From: Nitrospirillum amazonense
GTDB taxonomy: Bacteria > Pseudomonadota > Alphaproteobacteria > Azospirillales > Azospirillaceae
Direction of reading: 5' to 3'
Length of the DNA stretch: 64,000 bases
Assembly (NCBI RefSeq): GCF_007828045.1
Contig: NZ_VITN01000002.1
Span: forward strand, 124,001-188,000
The notes under the pieces are model-generated. The model saw nothing but the letters and a program-made list of their open reading frames with translations. It made no database searches and had not been told where the DNA came from. The position numbers and the translations under genes were made by a program. Positions 56,680 to 64,000 of this stretch are shown here, in pieces; the stretch's first letter is position 1; each line of letters starts with the position of its first letter.

Positions 56680-58557
56680 CTACTTCCCGCCCTGGTATTC
56701 GCCGACGTTGACGTCGTCGTAGGGGCCCTTGCCGTTCAGCGAAAAGACCATGACGCCGCCGCCCATCTGGGTGTAGTTGGCCAGTTTCTTGAAGGCGCCC
56801 ACCGCACCCAGACCCGCGGTCGGGTCCTGCAGGTCGAACACCAGGCCCACGCCGGGCCACCCACCGACACCGTAATAGATGGCGACGTACTGGGTGCCGT
56901 TATGGGTGTAGGTGATGGGATAGCCGATGGCGCCGGACGGCAGCTTGAATTTCCACAGCAATTCGCCCGTGTCGCTGTTGCGCGCCTTGATGAAGCCGTC
57001 CAGCGTTCCGTAGAAGACCAGATTGCCGGCGGTGGCCATCGTGCCGCCCCAGACGGCGAACCGCTCCATCTTCTCCCATTTGAACTGGCCGGAGATGGCG
57101 TTGTAGGCCTTGATCTGGCCCAGCCCCTCGAAGTTCTGCCGGTCGCCCTTGGGGCCGGGATACATGTTCAGCGTGGCGCCGACGAAGAACTGGCCGGCGC
57201 GGTAGGGCAGCATGAACGGTTCCCAGTCCATGCAGATGTGGTTGATGCCCATGAAAAACAGCTGCTTGTTGGGGTCGTAGCTGTCATGACCCTGGTTGTG
57301 ATAGCCCATGGCCGACGGGCAGATGTCCTTGCCGAGATGGTCCATGCGGGTGCCGTATTCCGGGTCGCGCACCGGCACGCCGGACTTCAGGTCCACCGTC
57401 TTGAAGACGTTGACGGTGTCGTCGATCTTGTTGGCAGAGACCAGGTCGCCGTTGGTGCGGTCCAGGGTGTAGACGATGCCGTTGCGGTCGGGATGCGTCA
57501 GCAGGCTGCGCACCTTGCCATCCTTGTCCTTCTGTTCGGACAGCATCATGACGTTGACGCCGGCGTAGTCCCACTCGTCATGCGGCGTCTTCTGGTAGCC
57601 GAACTTGGCCTGGCCGGTATCGACGTCGCGGCCGAAGATGGTCATCGTCCACTTGTTGTCGCCGGGCCGCATGGTCTCGTTCCACGGGGCCGGGTTGCCG
57701 GTGCCGAAGTATATCAGGTTGGTCTTGGGATCGAAGGCGTACCAGCCCCAGTTGGTGCCGCCGCCGATCTTCCAGGCGTCGCCCTCCCAGGTGGACAGAC
57801 CCAGCCCCTTCTGGCCGTAGTGGGCGTTCTTGATGTTGAAGTCGGACGCCAGCAGCAGGTCCTTGTCCGGCCCGGTGGCGTAGGCGCGCCACACCTGCTC
57901 GCCCGTGTGAACGTCGTAGGCAGTGATATAGCCGCGCACGCCCAGCTCGGCACCCGACGACCCGACGATGACCTTGTCCTTCACCACATAGGGCGCGATG
58001 GTCAGGGTGGAGCCGACCTTGATGTCGGAATTCTCCATCTTCCACACCAACTCGCCCGTCTTGGCGTTCAGCGCCTCGATATGGCCGTCCAGCAGGGTCT
58101 TCAGGATCAGGGCCGGCGTCTTGGCATCGCCGGGCCAGTAGGCCAGGCCGCGGTTGACGATGTCGCAGCAGGCGACTGAGCGGGCCGCCGGGTTCTGCTT
58201 GGGCTTGTCCTGCCACAGGATTTTGCCGGGATCGTCCAGGCCCACCGCAAAGGTCACGTTGGGGAAGGAGGTGTGGATGTACATCACCCCGTCGACGACC
58301 AGGGGCGCGCCCTCATGGCCGTTCAGCAGACCGGTGGAAAACGTCCAGGCTGCCTTCAGGTTCTTGACGTTGTCGGTGTTGATCTGGTTCAGCTTGCTGA
58401 AATTGTCCGAGTGATAGTCCTTGCCCGGCATCACCCAGTTGTTGTCGTCGTTGGACATCTTGTCCAAGGTGTCGTTGGCCTTGGCCACCCCCACGCACGC
58501 GAGCATCATTACTGAGAAGATGGCGACCATCGACGTGGTTGCGCGAAGCTTCTTCAT
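56680..58557 (-). CDS. mxaF: MxaF, calcium-dependent methanol dehydrogenase alpha subunit
   Basis: The 625-residue PQQ enzyme oxidises methanol to formaldehyde in the periplasm. With a 27-residue signal peptide, the vicinal disulphide Cys130-Cys131 becomes mature 103-104, Glu204 becomes Glu177, Asn288 becomes Asn261 and Asp330 becomes the catalytic Asp303, all as in studied MxaF. Two residues later, in DEWDYAGVN, there is Ala, whereas lanthanide XoxF enzymes have Asp there. The Trp-rich propeller repeats are present. GGGAGG lies 9 nt before ATG. It heads an operon with all partner genes. Confidence 0.97.
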   Translation of the reverse strand: MKKLRATTSMVAIFSVMMLACVGVAKANDTLDKMSNDDNNWVMPGKDYHSDNFSKLNQINTDNVKNLKAAWTFSTGLLNGHEGAPLVVDGVMYIHTSFPNVTFAVGLDDPGKILWQDKPKQNPAARSVACCDIVNRGLAYWPGDAKTPALILKTLLDGHIEALNAKTGELVWKMENSDIKVGSTLTIAPYVVKDKVIVGSSGAELGVRGYITAYDVHTGEQVWRAYATGPDKDLLLASDFNIKNAHYGQKGLGLSTWEGDAWKIGGGTNWGWYAFDPKTNLIYFGTGNPAPWNETMRPGDNKWTMTIFGRDVDTGQAKFGYQKTPHDEWDYAGVNVMMLSEQKDKDGKVRSLLTHPDRNGIVYTLDRTNGDLVSANKIDDTVNVFKTVDLKSGVPVRDPEYGTRMDHLGKDICPSAMGYHNQGHDSYDPNKQLFFMGINHICMDWEPFMLPYRAGQFFVGATLNMYPGPKGDRQNFEGLGQIKAYNAISGQFKWEKMERFAVWGGTMATAGNLVFYGTLDGFIKARNSDTGELLWKFKLPSGAIGYPITYTHNGTQYVAIYYGVGGWPGVGLVFDLQDPTAGLGAVGAFKKLANYTQMGGGVMVFSLNGKGPYDDVNVGEYQGGK

Positions 58558-58927
58558 GTTTCGTGACCTCCCTGCTGTTCAGCGAGCCAGCCTTGTTATC
58601 GCAGCTGGTAACGAAGCCAATAAGAACCGCACGGAAATGCCGGGTCTATAGTACTTTGTGTGGGGATCTTTATTTGTTTTGGTCTAATTTTTATTTTAAA
58701 GAATGGCCAGATTAGTATTCAACTATGAGCCGGTCGATTGGGAATTCCATAAGGATGTTGCGCAAAAGCGATGGGAAGATCTGGCAAAATTTCTGCCAAC
58801 CCTGCCCGGAAATCACAGTTCCCCAACATCCCGGCATGGCGTCCGCCTTTGGAAGAAGCACGTCTCGCCCTGGTGATGCCCCGTCCTGCGATGCCTTGGA
58901 ATTTCCAATGGTGGCGATGAGAGGCCA
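58558..58927. other. Upstream region of mxaF
   Basis: This 370-nt gap lies between the mxaF start and the 3' end of the receptor gene, both on the minus strand. It has an A/T-rich block (58640-58725) that should contain the mxaF promoter; TACTAT at about 58647-58652 on the minus strand is a possible -10 but no good -35 was found. A plus-strand frame from 58725 overlaps the receptor gene and looks spurious. Confidence 0.4.
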
Positions 58928-61057
58928 TCAGAACGCCGCACTGACCGTGAACCGGGCCGAACGCGGCTCCACCGGATGGAAGTGGATATCGTTCACCGGC
59001 CCGGCCTCCCCAGGCAGCTGGGAGGGGTAGTAGTAGTCGATCTGATGCGCGCGGCGGTCCAGCAGGTTGAAGACGTCCACCTGCATCTTGATCGCATCCG
59101 TCAGCTTGTAGCCCAGGCGGGCGTTCACCAAGCCGGTGGCGGGGGACCAGACGCTGCCGTCCTCCAGCAGCGGGCGGGGACCGAAGTAGCGGAATTGCAG
59201 GCCGGCCTCCAGCCCCGACGCCCACGCCCCCAGGGCGCCCAAGTCGGTGATGGTCACGCCCACCGAAGCGTTGACCTTCGAGGCGCCAGGGATGAAATCC
59301 CCCGGATGGCCGTCGATAACGTCGGCTTCGCCCATGTCCGCGCTGGTGAAGCGGGCGCGGGACACCGCCAGATCGGCATCAATGATCAGCCAGGAGGCCG
59401 GCGTATAGAAGGTGGATATCTCCACGCCCTGCCGCCGGCTGGGCCGCCCGGCGGAGGTCTGTCCGGCGTCACCGCTGAAGGTCAGTTCCGAATCCAGGTC
59501 CAGCACGAACAGGCTGAGCGTCGCCTGCAGGTGGGGGACGATGCCGGTGCGGAAACCCACCTCGTACCCCGTGGCGGGCGTCATCAACGGCACCTTGTTC
59601 TGGGCTTGGAGGGCACCCGACAGGATGGTGCCCAGCGCGTCCACCTTGGTGACGGCGCCACGCACATCATTGCTGTGAAACCCCCGGCCCACGCTGGCGT
59701 AAACCTCCGTCTCCGCCCAGGGGCCCAAGACCAGGCTCATCTTGGGGCTCAGCAAGCCCTTGGACGTCGCGCCGGAGTTCAGGGCATCGCTGCTGCTGTC
59801 ATCCCCGTGGAACACGTCCCAGCGCAGGCCGGTCACCGTGCGCGCCCAGTCCGTCCAGCGGGTTCGGTTTTCCAGGTAAAGGCCGCCACTGGCCTCCAGA
59901 ACATCGTCAGCGCGAACCAGGAAGCGCTCCACACGTTGTGTCGTGGGGGCCAGGATCAAATTGATGTCGTCCACCCGGGTCTGAAAGCCCACGGTGTTCT
60001 GTCCCGCCAGGCCGAACAGGTTGGAATAGCGGGTGTAGCTGACCTCCCCGCCATAGATGTGCCGATGGTCCTTCTGCTCGAACTGGTCATTGATGGGGGA
60101 CGGGAAGTCGATGGAGTAGTCGAAATCGTTGAACAGCGTCATGTCATAGCCGATGACATAGGCGCTGGCCTTGATCTGCCGGTCGCCGTCGGTGTCGGCG
60201 TAGCGGCCCGACACGCTCCAACGCGAGGAACTGCCGCCGTCGGTGGGGTCGATGGCATCATAGAGACCGATCAGCCCCTCCTCCACCGCGCGTTCCGGGA
60301 TTTGGTTGGTGGCATGGAAGTGGTCACTCATGCCCATGGCGGTGAGTGCCCAACCGTTGGCCACCGTCCCCTGGCTATAGCGCAAAACGCCGTTCACCTT
60401 GTGGAAGTTGTCCGGGATGGTCCACGGCCCGTCCACATGGGTGTAGTCGGCCGCCGCCAAGAGCGTGCCGCCCGCCACGGCGCGGGAGGCGGCAGCGAAG
60501 ACCCGCTGGTCGCCCAGCGTGCCGGCGCTGACGCTGGCCAAGTCATGATCCAGATGGTCGAGATAGCCGATACGCACCGTGCCGGCGGTGGCGAAGTCAC
60601 CGTCCGCTGCCGTGTAGGTGCCCTTGCCGTACTGAAGGCCGCTGGCCAGTTCTGGAATGAAGAAGTTCAGGTCGGCGTAGCCCTGGCCATGGGCGTGGGT
60701 GCGCATGTTGACCGGCATGCCATCCAGTGAGATGGCGATATCGGTGCCATGATCCAGATTGAAGCCGCGCAGAAAATACTGGTTGGCCTTCCCCTCCCCG
60801 CTGTGCTGGGTGACGATCAGGCCGGGGACCGTCTCCAACAGTTCCCCCACTCGGTAGGCGGGGCGCAGGTCCAACTGCTCCTTCAGCACCGTGCCCTGGC
60901 TGGCGGTATCGGCGCTGCCGATCAGGCCTTGGGGACGCTGACCGATGATGTCGATCACCGTGGTCCCGGCGTCCAGGGTCGGCACCCCGGCGCGGGCCAT
61001 ATCGCAGAATAGCAGTCCAGCCGCGGCCGTCCCGGTTAGCATCCATGCCCGCATCAT
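58928..61057 (-). CDS. TonB-dependent outer-membrane receptor, probably nickel-regulated
   Basis: The 709-residue protein has a signal peptide, a possible TonB box (TTVIDIIGQ), a plug domain (LETVPGLIVTQHSGEGKANQ, YFLRGFNLDHGTDIAISLDG) and a beta-barrel ending in ARFTVSAAF with a terminal Phe, as needed for outer-membrane insertion. The substrate is not readable from sequence, but it is divergent from nikR across a perfect NikR operator, so nickel or a nickel chelate is the best guess. ATG at 61057 or 61054 is preferred over GTG at 61069. Confidence 0.9.
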   Translation of the reverse strand: MMRAWMLTGTAAAGLLFCDMARAGVPTLDAGTTVIDIIGQRPQGLIGSADTASQGTVLKEQLDLRPAYRVGELLETVPGLIVTQHSGEGKANQYFLRGFNLDHGTDIAISLDGMPVNMRTHAHGQGYADLNFFIPELASGLQYGKGTYTAADGDFATAGTVRIGYLDHLDHDLASVSAGTLGDQRVFAAASRAVAGGTLLAAADYTHVDGPWTIPDNFHKVNGVLRYSQGTVANGWALTAMGMSDHFHATNQIPERAVEEGLIGLYDAIDPTDGGSSSRWSVSGRYADTDGDRQIKASAYVIGYDMTLFNDFDYSIDFPSPINDQFEQKDHRHIYGGEVSYTRYSNLFGLAGQNTVGFQTRVDDINLILAPTTQRVERFLVRADDVLEASGGLYLENRTRWTDWARTVTGLRWDVFHGDDSSSDALNSGATSKGLLSPKMSLVLGPWAETEVYASVGRGFHSNDVRGAVTKVDALGTILSGALQAQNKVPLMTPATGYEVGFRTGIVPHLQATLSLFVLDLDSELTFSGDAGQTSAGRPSRRQGVEISTFYTPASWLIIDADLAVSRARFTSADMGEADVIDGHPGDFIPGASKVNASVGVTITDLGALGAWASGLEAGLQFRYFGPRPLLEDGSVWSPATGLVNARLGYKLTDAIKMQVDVFNLLDRRAHQIDYYYPSQLPGEAGPVNDIHFHPVEPRSARFTVSAAF

Positions 61058-61143
61058 ACCCCCCGCCACATTTGCTTATGCCCCTGGGCCCCGCCATCAT
61101 CCGCCCATGCCGATGGCTTGATCATTTCAAGGACCATAGAGAC

Positions 61144-61171
61144 GTATGATGATTTTTAGAATACGTCATAC
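61144..61171. promoter_or_regulatory. NikR operator
   Basis: GTATGA (61144-61149), 16 nt, TCATAC (61166-61171): exactly the GTATGA-N16-TCATAC palindrome known for E. coli NikR. It is 87 nt before the receptor start and 37 nt before the nikR start, so one site can control both genes. Confidence 0.9.
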
Positions 61172-61207
61172 ATACACCGGCAGTGGCAGAAATAAACGGG
61201 TGGATCC

Positions 61208-61681
61208 ATGCAGCGGGTGACGATCAGCGTATCGGATGAGTTTGCGGCGGAGTTGGAGGCCTTCATGGCCCGCCACGGTTACGAAAACCGCTCGGAAGCG
61301 CTGCGCGACCTGGCGCGCGCCGGCCTGGGCCAGACGGCCGTGGCGGAAACTGCCGGCGCGGGCCAGTGCTACGCCACGCTGGCCTATGTTTACGACCACC
61401 ACACCCGCGATATTCCCCGCCGCCTGACGGAGACCTATCACAGCCGACACGACCTGGCGGTGGCCAACCTGCATGTGCACCTGGACCATGACCATTGCCT
61501 GGAGGTCGCGGTGCTGCGGGGACGCACCGTCGATGTGCGGGACTTCGCCCAGGCGATCATCGCGGAGCGGGGCGTGCGCCACGGTAACGTGACCTTCGTG
61601 CCGGTGGACATTGGCGCGGAGCCCCACAGCCATAGCCAAAACGGCGGTACCGGTCATTCCCACGCCCGGCCCAAGGGCTGA
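61208..61681 (+). CDS. nikR: NikR, nickel-responsive regulator
   Basis: The 157-residue protein has the ribbon-helix-helix DNA-binding domain (MQRVTISVSDEFAAELEAFM, NRSEALRDLAR) and the ACT-like metal domain. Nickel ligands fit the family: His78, His89, His91 and Cys97 (NLHVHLDHDHCLEVAVL), with the E. coli spacing. The His-rich tail (PHSHSQNGGTGHSHARPKG) is longer than usual and may bind extra metal. With nickel bound it should repress at the operator just upstream, including its own gene. Confidence 0.96.
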   Translation: MQRVTISVSDEFAAELEAFMARHGYENRSEALRDLARAGLGQTAVAETAGAGQCYATLAYVYDHHTRDIPRRLTETYHSRHDLAVANLHVHLDHDHCLEVAVLRGRTVDVRDFAQAIIAERGVRHGNVTFVPVDIGAEPHSHSQNGGTGHSHARPKG

Positions 61682-61825
61682 TTGGCGAGAAACGCGCCCA
61701 CCAGAGCCCCCTACGCCCAAACGGTGGCGCATACCGCGACAAGCGCTTGGAACAAAAGCGCTATCACCTGTGCCGCCCCTGCCGGAGAATGCTCTGTCCT
61801 CATAGTCCCAGGAGCCGATAGCCTC

Positions 61826-63139
61826 ATGCCGTTCAGCCCCAACCGCCGCGATCTCCTGAAATTCGCCGCCGCCAGCGGACCGGTCTTGCTGGCCGCCGCC
61901 CAGCCCGCCGGTGCTGTGGTCGCGCAAGCGGAAGCCATACCGGCGCTTCAGCCGAACTCCATCCCCGTGACCGACCTGCCCCGGCATTATGATGTCGAGC
62001 CCGGCATCCATAACCTGGAAAACGGCTATTGGGGCATCATGCCCCGGGTGGTGGCGGACGCCTACGTCCGGCACAGCCTCAATGTGAACCGTACCAATTC
62101 CATCTGGGCGCGCAGTGCGCTGCCCGGCGGCGCCTGTTTGGCCGGCGGCGGACGCGATGCCCGCGCGGCCATCGCCCGCCAAGTGGGATGCCTACCGGAG
62201 GAGATCGCCGTGGCCCGCAGCGGCGCCGACGCCCTGCAAATCCTGATCACCAGCTACAAGCCGCTGAAGCCCGGCGACGCCGTCATCCACTGCGACCTCG
62301 ACTATGACGTCATGATCGACGCCATGAACTGGCTGGGTGACCACCGCGGCGCGCAGGTGGTGACATTCGCCATGCCGGAGCCGGCTACCACCGCCAACAT
62401 CCTGGCCGCCTATCACGACATCCTGAACCGCACGCCCAACGCCAAGCTGCTGCTGGTCACCCAGGTCTCCAACCGTACCGGCTTGGTGACGCCGGTGCGG
62501 GAGATCGTGGCCATGGCGCGGGAGCGTGGGGTGGACACGGTGGTGGACGCGGCGCACGGCATCGCCTGCCTGGATTTCCAACTGGAAGACCTGGGCGCCG
62601 ACTTCGTCGGCTGGTCGGTCCATAAATGGACCTCCGCCCCGCTGGGCACCGGCGCGCTGTACATCCGCAAAGGCCGCATCGCCGACATCGACGTCGCCTT
62701 CGACAACCGGGAGGATCCGGACGACATCACCGCCCGCGTGCCGGAGGGCACGGTCAACTTCGCCGCCATGCTGGCCATCCCCACCGCCGTCGACTTCCAT
62801 TTCGCTGTGGGCGCCGCAGCGAAGGAGAAGCACATGCGGGGCCTGCGCGACCGCTGGGTGAACGCCATCCGCGACCTGCGGAACGTGGAAATCTGCGTGC
62901 CCGACGACCCAGCCCGCTTTTGCACCATCACCAGCTTCCGCCTGAAGGGCATGAAGACGGACGAGGACGCCCAGCGGGTGCAGCACGTCCTGTTCGACAA
63001 GTACAAAATCCACACCGTCTGGCGCAAAGGCATCGCCAAAGGCCCCGTGATCCGCGTGACACCCGGGCTATACAGCACGGCCGCCGACGTCGACGCGCTG
63101 GTCAAGGCGCTGAGGGCGGAGCACGCGATGTTCGTTTAA
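61826..63139 (+). CDS. Tat-exported PLP-dependent class V aminotransferase-like enzyme
   Basis: The 437-residue protein has a Tat signal peptide (NRRDLLKFAAASGPVLLAAA, residues about 6-25) and a class V aminotransferase fold: ARSGADALQILITSYKPLKP, VVDAAHGIACLDF with the PLP-binding Asp/His region, and WSVHKWTSAPLGTGALYIRK with the Schiff-base Lys. Tat-exported members include PvdN of pyoverdine maturation; isopenicillin-N-epimerase-like proteins are also close. The substrate is unknown. ATG at 61826 with GGAG upstream is preferred over a longer frame start. It is downstream of nikR by 144 nt, and its end overlaps the PepSY gene's end by 4 nt. Confidence 0.88.
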   Translation: MPFSPNRRDLLKFAAASGPVLLAAAQPAGAVVAQAEAIPALQPNSIPVTDLPRHYDVEPGIHNLENGYWGIMPRVVADAYVRHSLNVNRTNSIWARSALPGGACLAGGGRDARAAIARQVGCLPEEIAVARSGADALQILITSYKPLKPGDAVIHCDLDYDVMIDAMNWLGDHRGAQVVTFAMPEPATTANILAAYHDILNRTPNAKLLLVTQVSNRTGLVTPVREIVAMARERGVDTVVDAAHGIACLDFQLEDLGADFVGWSVHKWTSAPLGTGALYIRKGRIADIDVAFDNREDPDDITARVPEGTVNFAAMLAIPTAVDFHFAVGAAAKEKHMRGLRDRWVNAIRDLRNVEICVPDDPARFCTITSFRLKGMKTDEDAQRVQHVLFDKYKIHTVWRKGIAKGPVIRVTPGLYSTAADVDALVKALRAEHAMFV

Positions 63140-64000
63140 CGAACCGCCCGCCGCCCCAGCACCCCCGTCACCGCCCGGTCGCCCGCCAGCACCAGCAGCA
63201 GGGAGCCGCCAGCCAGGGGAAACAGCGCGGACAGGACCAGGGTGATCAGCGCCAGGGGGCGCAGGCGGGCCGGGTGAGGGGCCACCGGCGCGGCCAACTT
63301 GCCGGCCGGGCGGCGTTTCCACCACATCCAGGGGCCAGTGACGCACAGCAGGACGATGCCCAGGCAGGGGATCAGCATGACGATCTGGTTGGCGCGGCCG
63401 AAGTAGTTGCCCAGGTGCAGTTGCACGCCCAATTCCACCGCCTGGGCGCCCCAGCCGTAGTCAGCGAAGCCGACGTCGCGCAGCACCCGGCCGCTGTACT
63501 GGTCGATGTAGAGCGTGCGCTGGCCCTGGGGCCGGTCGGGGTAGGTGAAGGCGAAATAGACGCCCTGGGTGCCGCGCGGCATGAACAGGCGGTAGGGGGC
63601 CGCCATGCCCTGGCTCGCCAGAACAGCAGCGGCACGGTCGATGCCAATGGCGCCGGCCATGGAGGCGACCATCCCGCCGCCGCCATGATGGTGGGCATGC
63701 GGGTCGGCAGCCGGGGTGCCGGCTGGTGGCGTGGAGGCCGGCATGTCCGTTCGCTCCACCGTCCAGGGCGCCTCCCCGACCGCCTGCTTCACCGTCTGAC
63801 TGGTGGGGACATTGACGCCGCGGTAGCTGGCGGGATAGCCGATGCCCACTGTTTCCATCAGCGACACCAGCCGGCCACCCCACAGGTTGGCCCAGGGCAG
63901 GCCCGTCAGGATCAGGAACAGGATCAGCAGCGCGGTCCAGAAACCGGTGACACCGTGCAGGTCGCGCAAGGCCGCCCGCCCACCGGCGGTGAGGCGGGGC
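63136..64000 (-). CDS. PepSY-associated membrane protein, 5' end outside window
   Basis: The frame is open to the window edge, with residues (TAGGRAALRDLHGVTGFWTA) that continue from an N-terminal part not seen. It shows the PepSY-TM layout: first helix (LLILFLILTGLPWANLWGGR), PepSY region (TLYIDQYSGRVLRDVGFADY), VELGVQLHLGNYFGRANQIV, helix, and a C-terminal helix pair. A His-rich run (DPHAHHHGGGG) lies in the periplasmic loop. Such proteins occur next to TonB receptors and are thought to reduce or release metals. It is convergent with the Tat enzyme gene. Confidence 0.88.
   Translation of the reverse strand, partial: PRLTAGGRAALRDLHGVTGFWTALLILFLILTGLPWANLWGGRLVSLMETVGIGYPASYRGVNVPTSQTVKQAVGEAPWTVERTDMPASTPPAGTPAADPHAHHHGGGGMVASMAGAIGIDRAAAVLASQGMAAPYRLFMPRGTQGVYFAFTYPDRPQGQRTLYIDQYSGRVLRDVGFADYGWGAQAVELGVQLHLGNYFGRANQIVMLIPCLGIVLLCVTGPWMWWKRRPAGKLAAPVAPHPARLRPLALITLVLSALFPLAGGSLLLVLAGDRAVTGVLGRRAVR

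Noticed and set aside
58725-59030. Plus-strand frame of 101 codons next to mxaF upstream region
   Set aside because: Its second half runs antisense through the 3' end of the receptor gene, and the protein has no domain-like features or good start site.
58928-61057. TonB receptor as part of the methanol operon, for example lanthanide uptake
   Set aside because: It shares the strand with mxaF, but the 370-nt gap and the exact NikR operator at its own start point to nickel control instead.

Overview
The window is about two thirds G+C, with dense codon-biased genes. It looks like a chromosomal or chromid segment of an alphaproteobacterium. A Rhodospirillales/Azospirillaceae-like host is my guess from gene style (MucR-like protein, many hybrid kinases, pqi operon, mxa genes); no rRNA or complete tRNA is present to confirm it.

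Layout. 1-10.8 kb: 3' end of a hybrid histidine kinase, a TetR regulator, a diguanylate cyclase, a YciA-type thioesterase, a class III CoA transferase, a Tat-type dienelactone hydrolase, an SDR, and a divergent Lrp-type regulator/alanine dehydrogenase pair. 10.8-12.5 kb: a cupin, then two minus-strand immunity-like genes without a toxin (a frameshifted Imm26-like gene and a DUF4262 gene). 12.6-22.4 kb: a signalling block with a GGDEF-EAL protein, a receiver, two hybrid kinases, a small MucR-like protein with an AT-hook-like tail, and a pentapeptide-repeat protein. 22.6-33.2 kb: an M16 peptidase, a pqiA-pqiA-pqiB-pqiC envelope lipid-transport operon, a chemoreceptor, and DUF3833 and DUF5694 proteins.

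33.2-36.8 kb is a scar of mobile DNA. It holds a 19-nt tRNA 3'-end remnant, a serine recombinase without its catalytic domain, a complete ISL3-family element with direct repeats, and a patchwork of IS21, IS256 and ISL3 fragments. Immediately after it (37-44.5 kb) lies an unusual cassette: a xanthine-dehydrogenase-like molybdo-flavoprotein whose reading frame is cut by one in-frame TAA, followed by two exported single-haem proteins. A decayed Acr3 arsenite-efflux fragment closes this segment.

45-58.6 kb, minus strand, is a complete methanol dehydrogenase operon: mxaF-J-G-I-R-S-A-C-K-L-D, then a beta-propeller protein, a lipoprotein and a NarX/NarL-type two-component pair. MxaF has the calcium-type active site and MxaI is present. 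Most of the distal genes overlap by 4 nt; two intergenic hairpins (after mxaF and after mxaI) could set the relative mRNA levels. PQQ biosynthesis genes are not in the window.

58.9-64 kb is a metal locus: a TonB-dependent receptor divergent from nikR, with an exact GTATGA-N16-TCATAC NikR operator between them, followed by a Tat-exported PLP enzyme and a PepSY membrane protein cut by the window edge.
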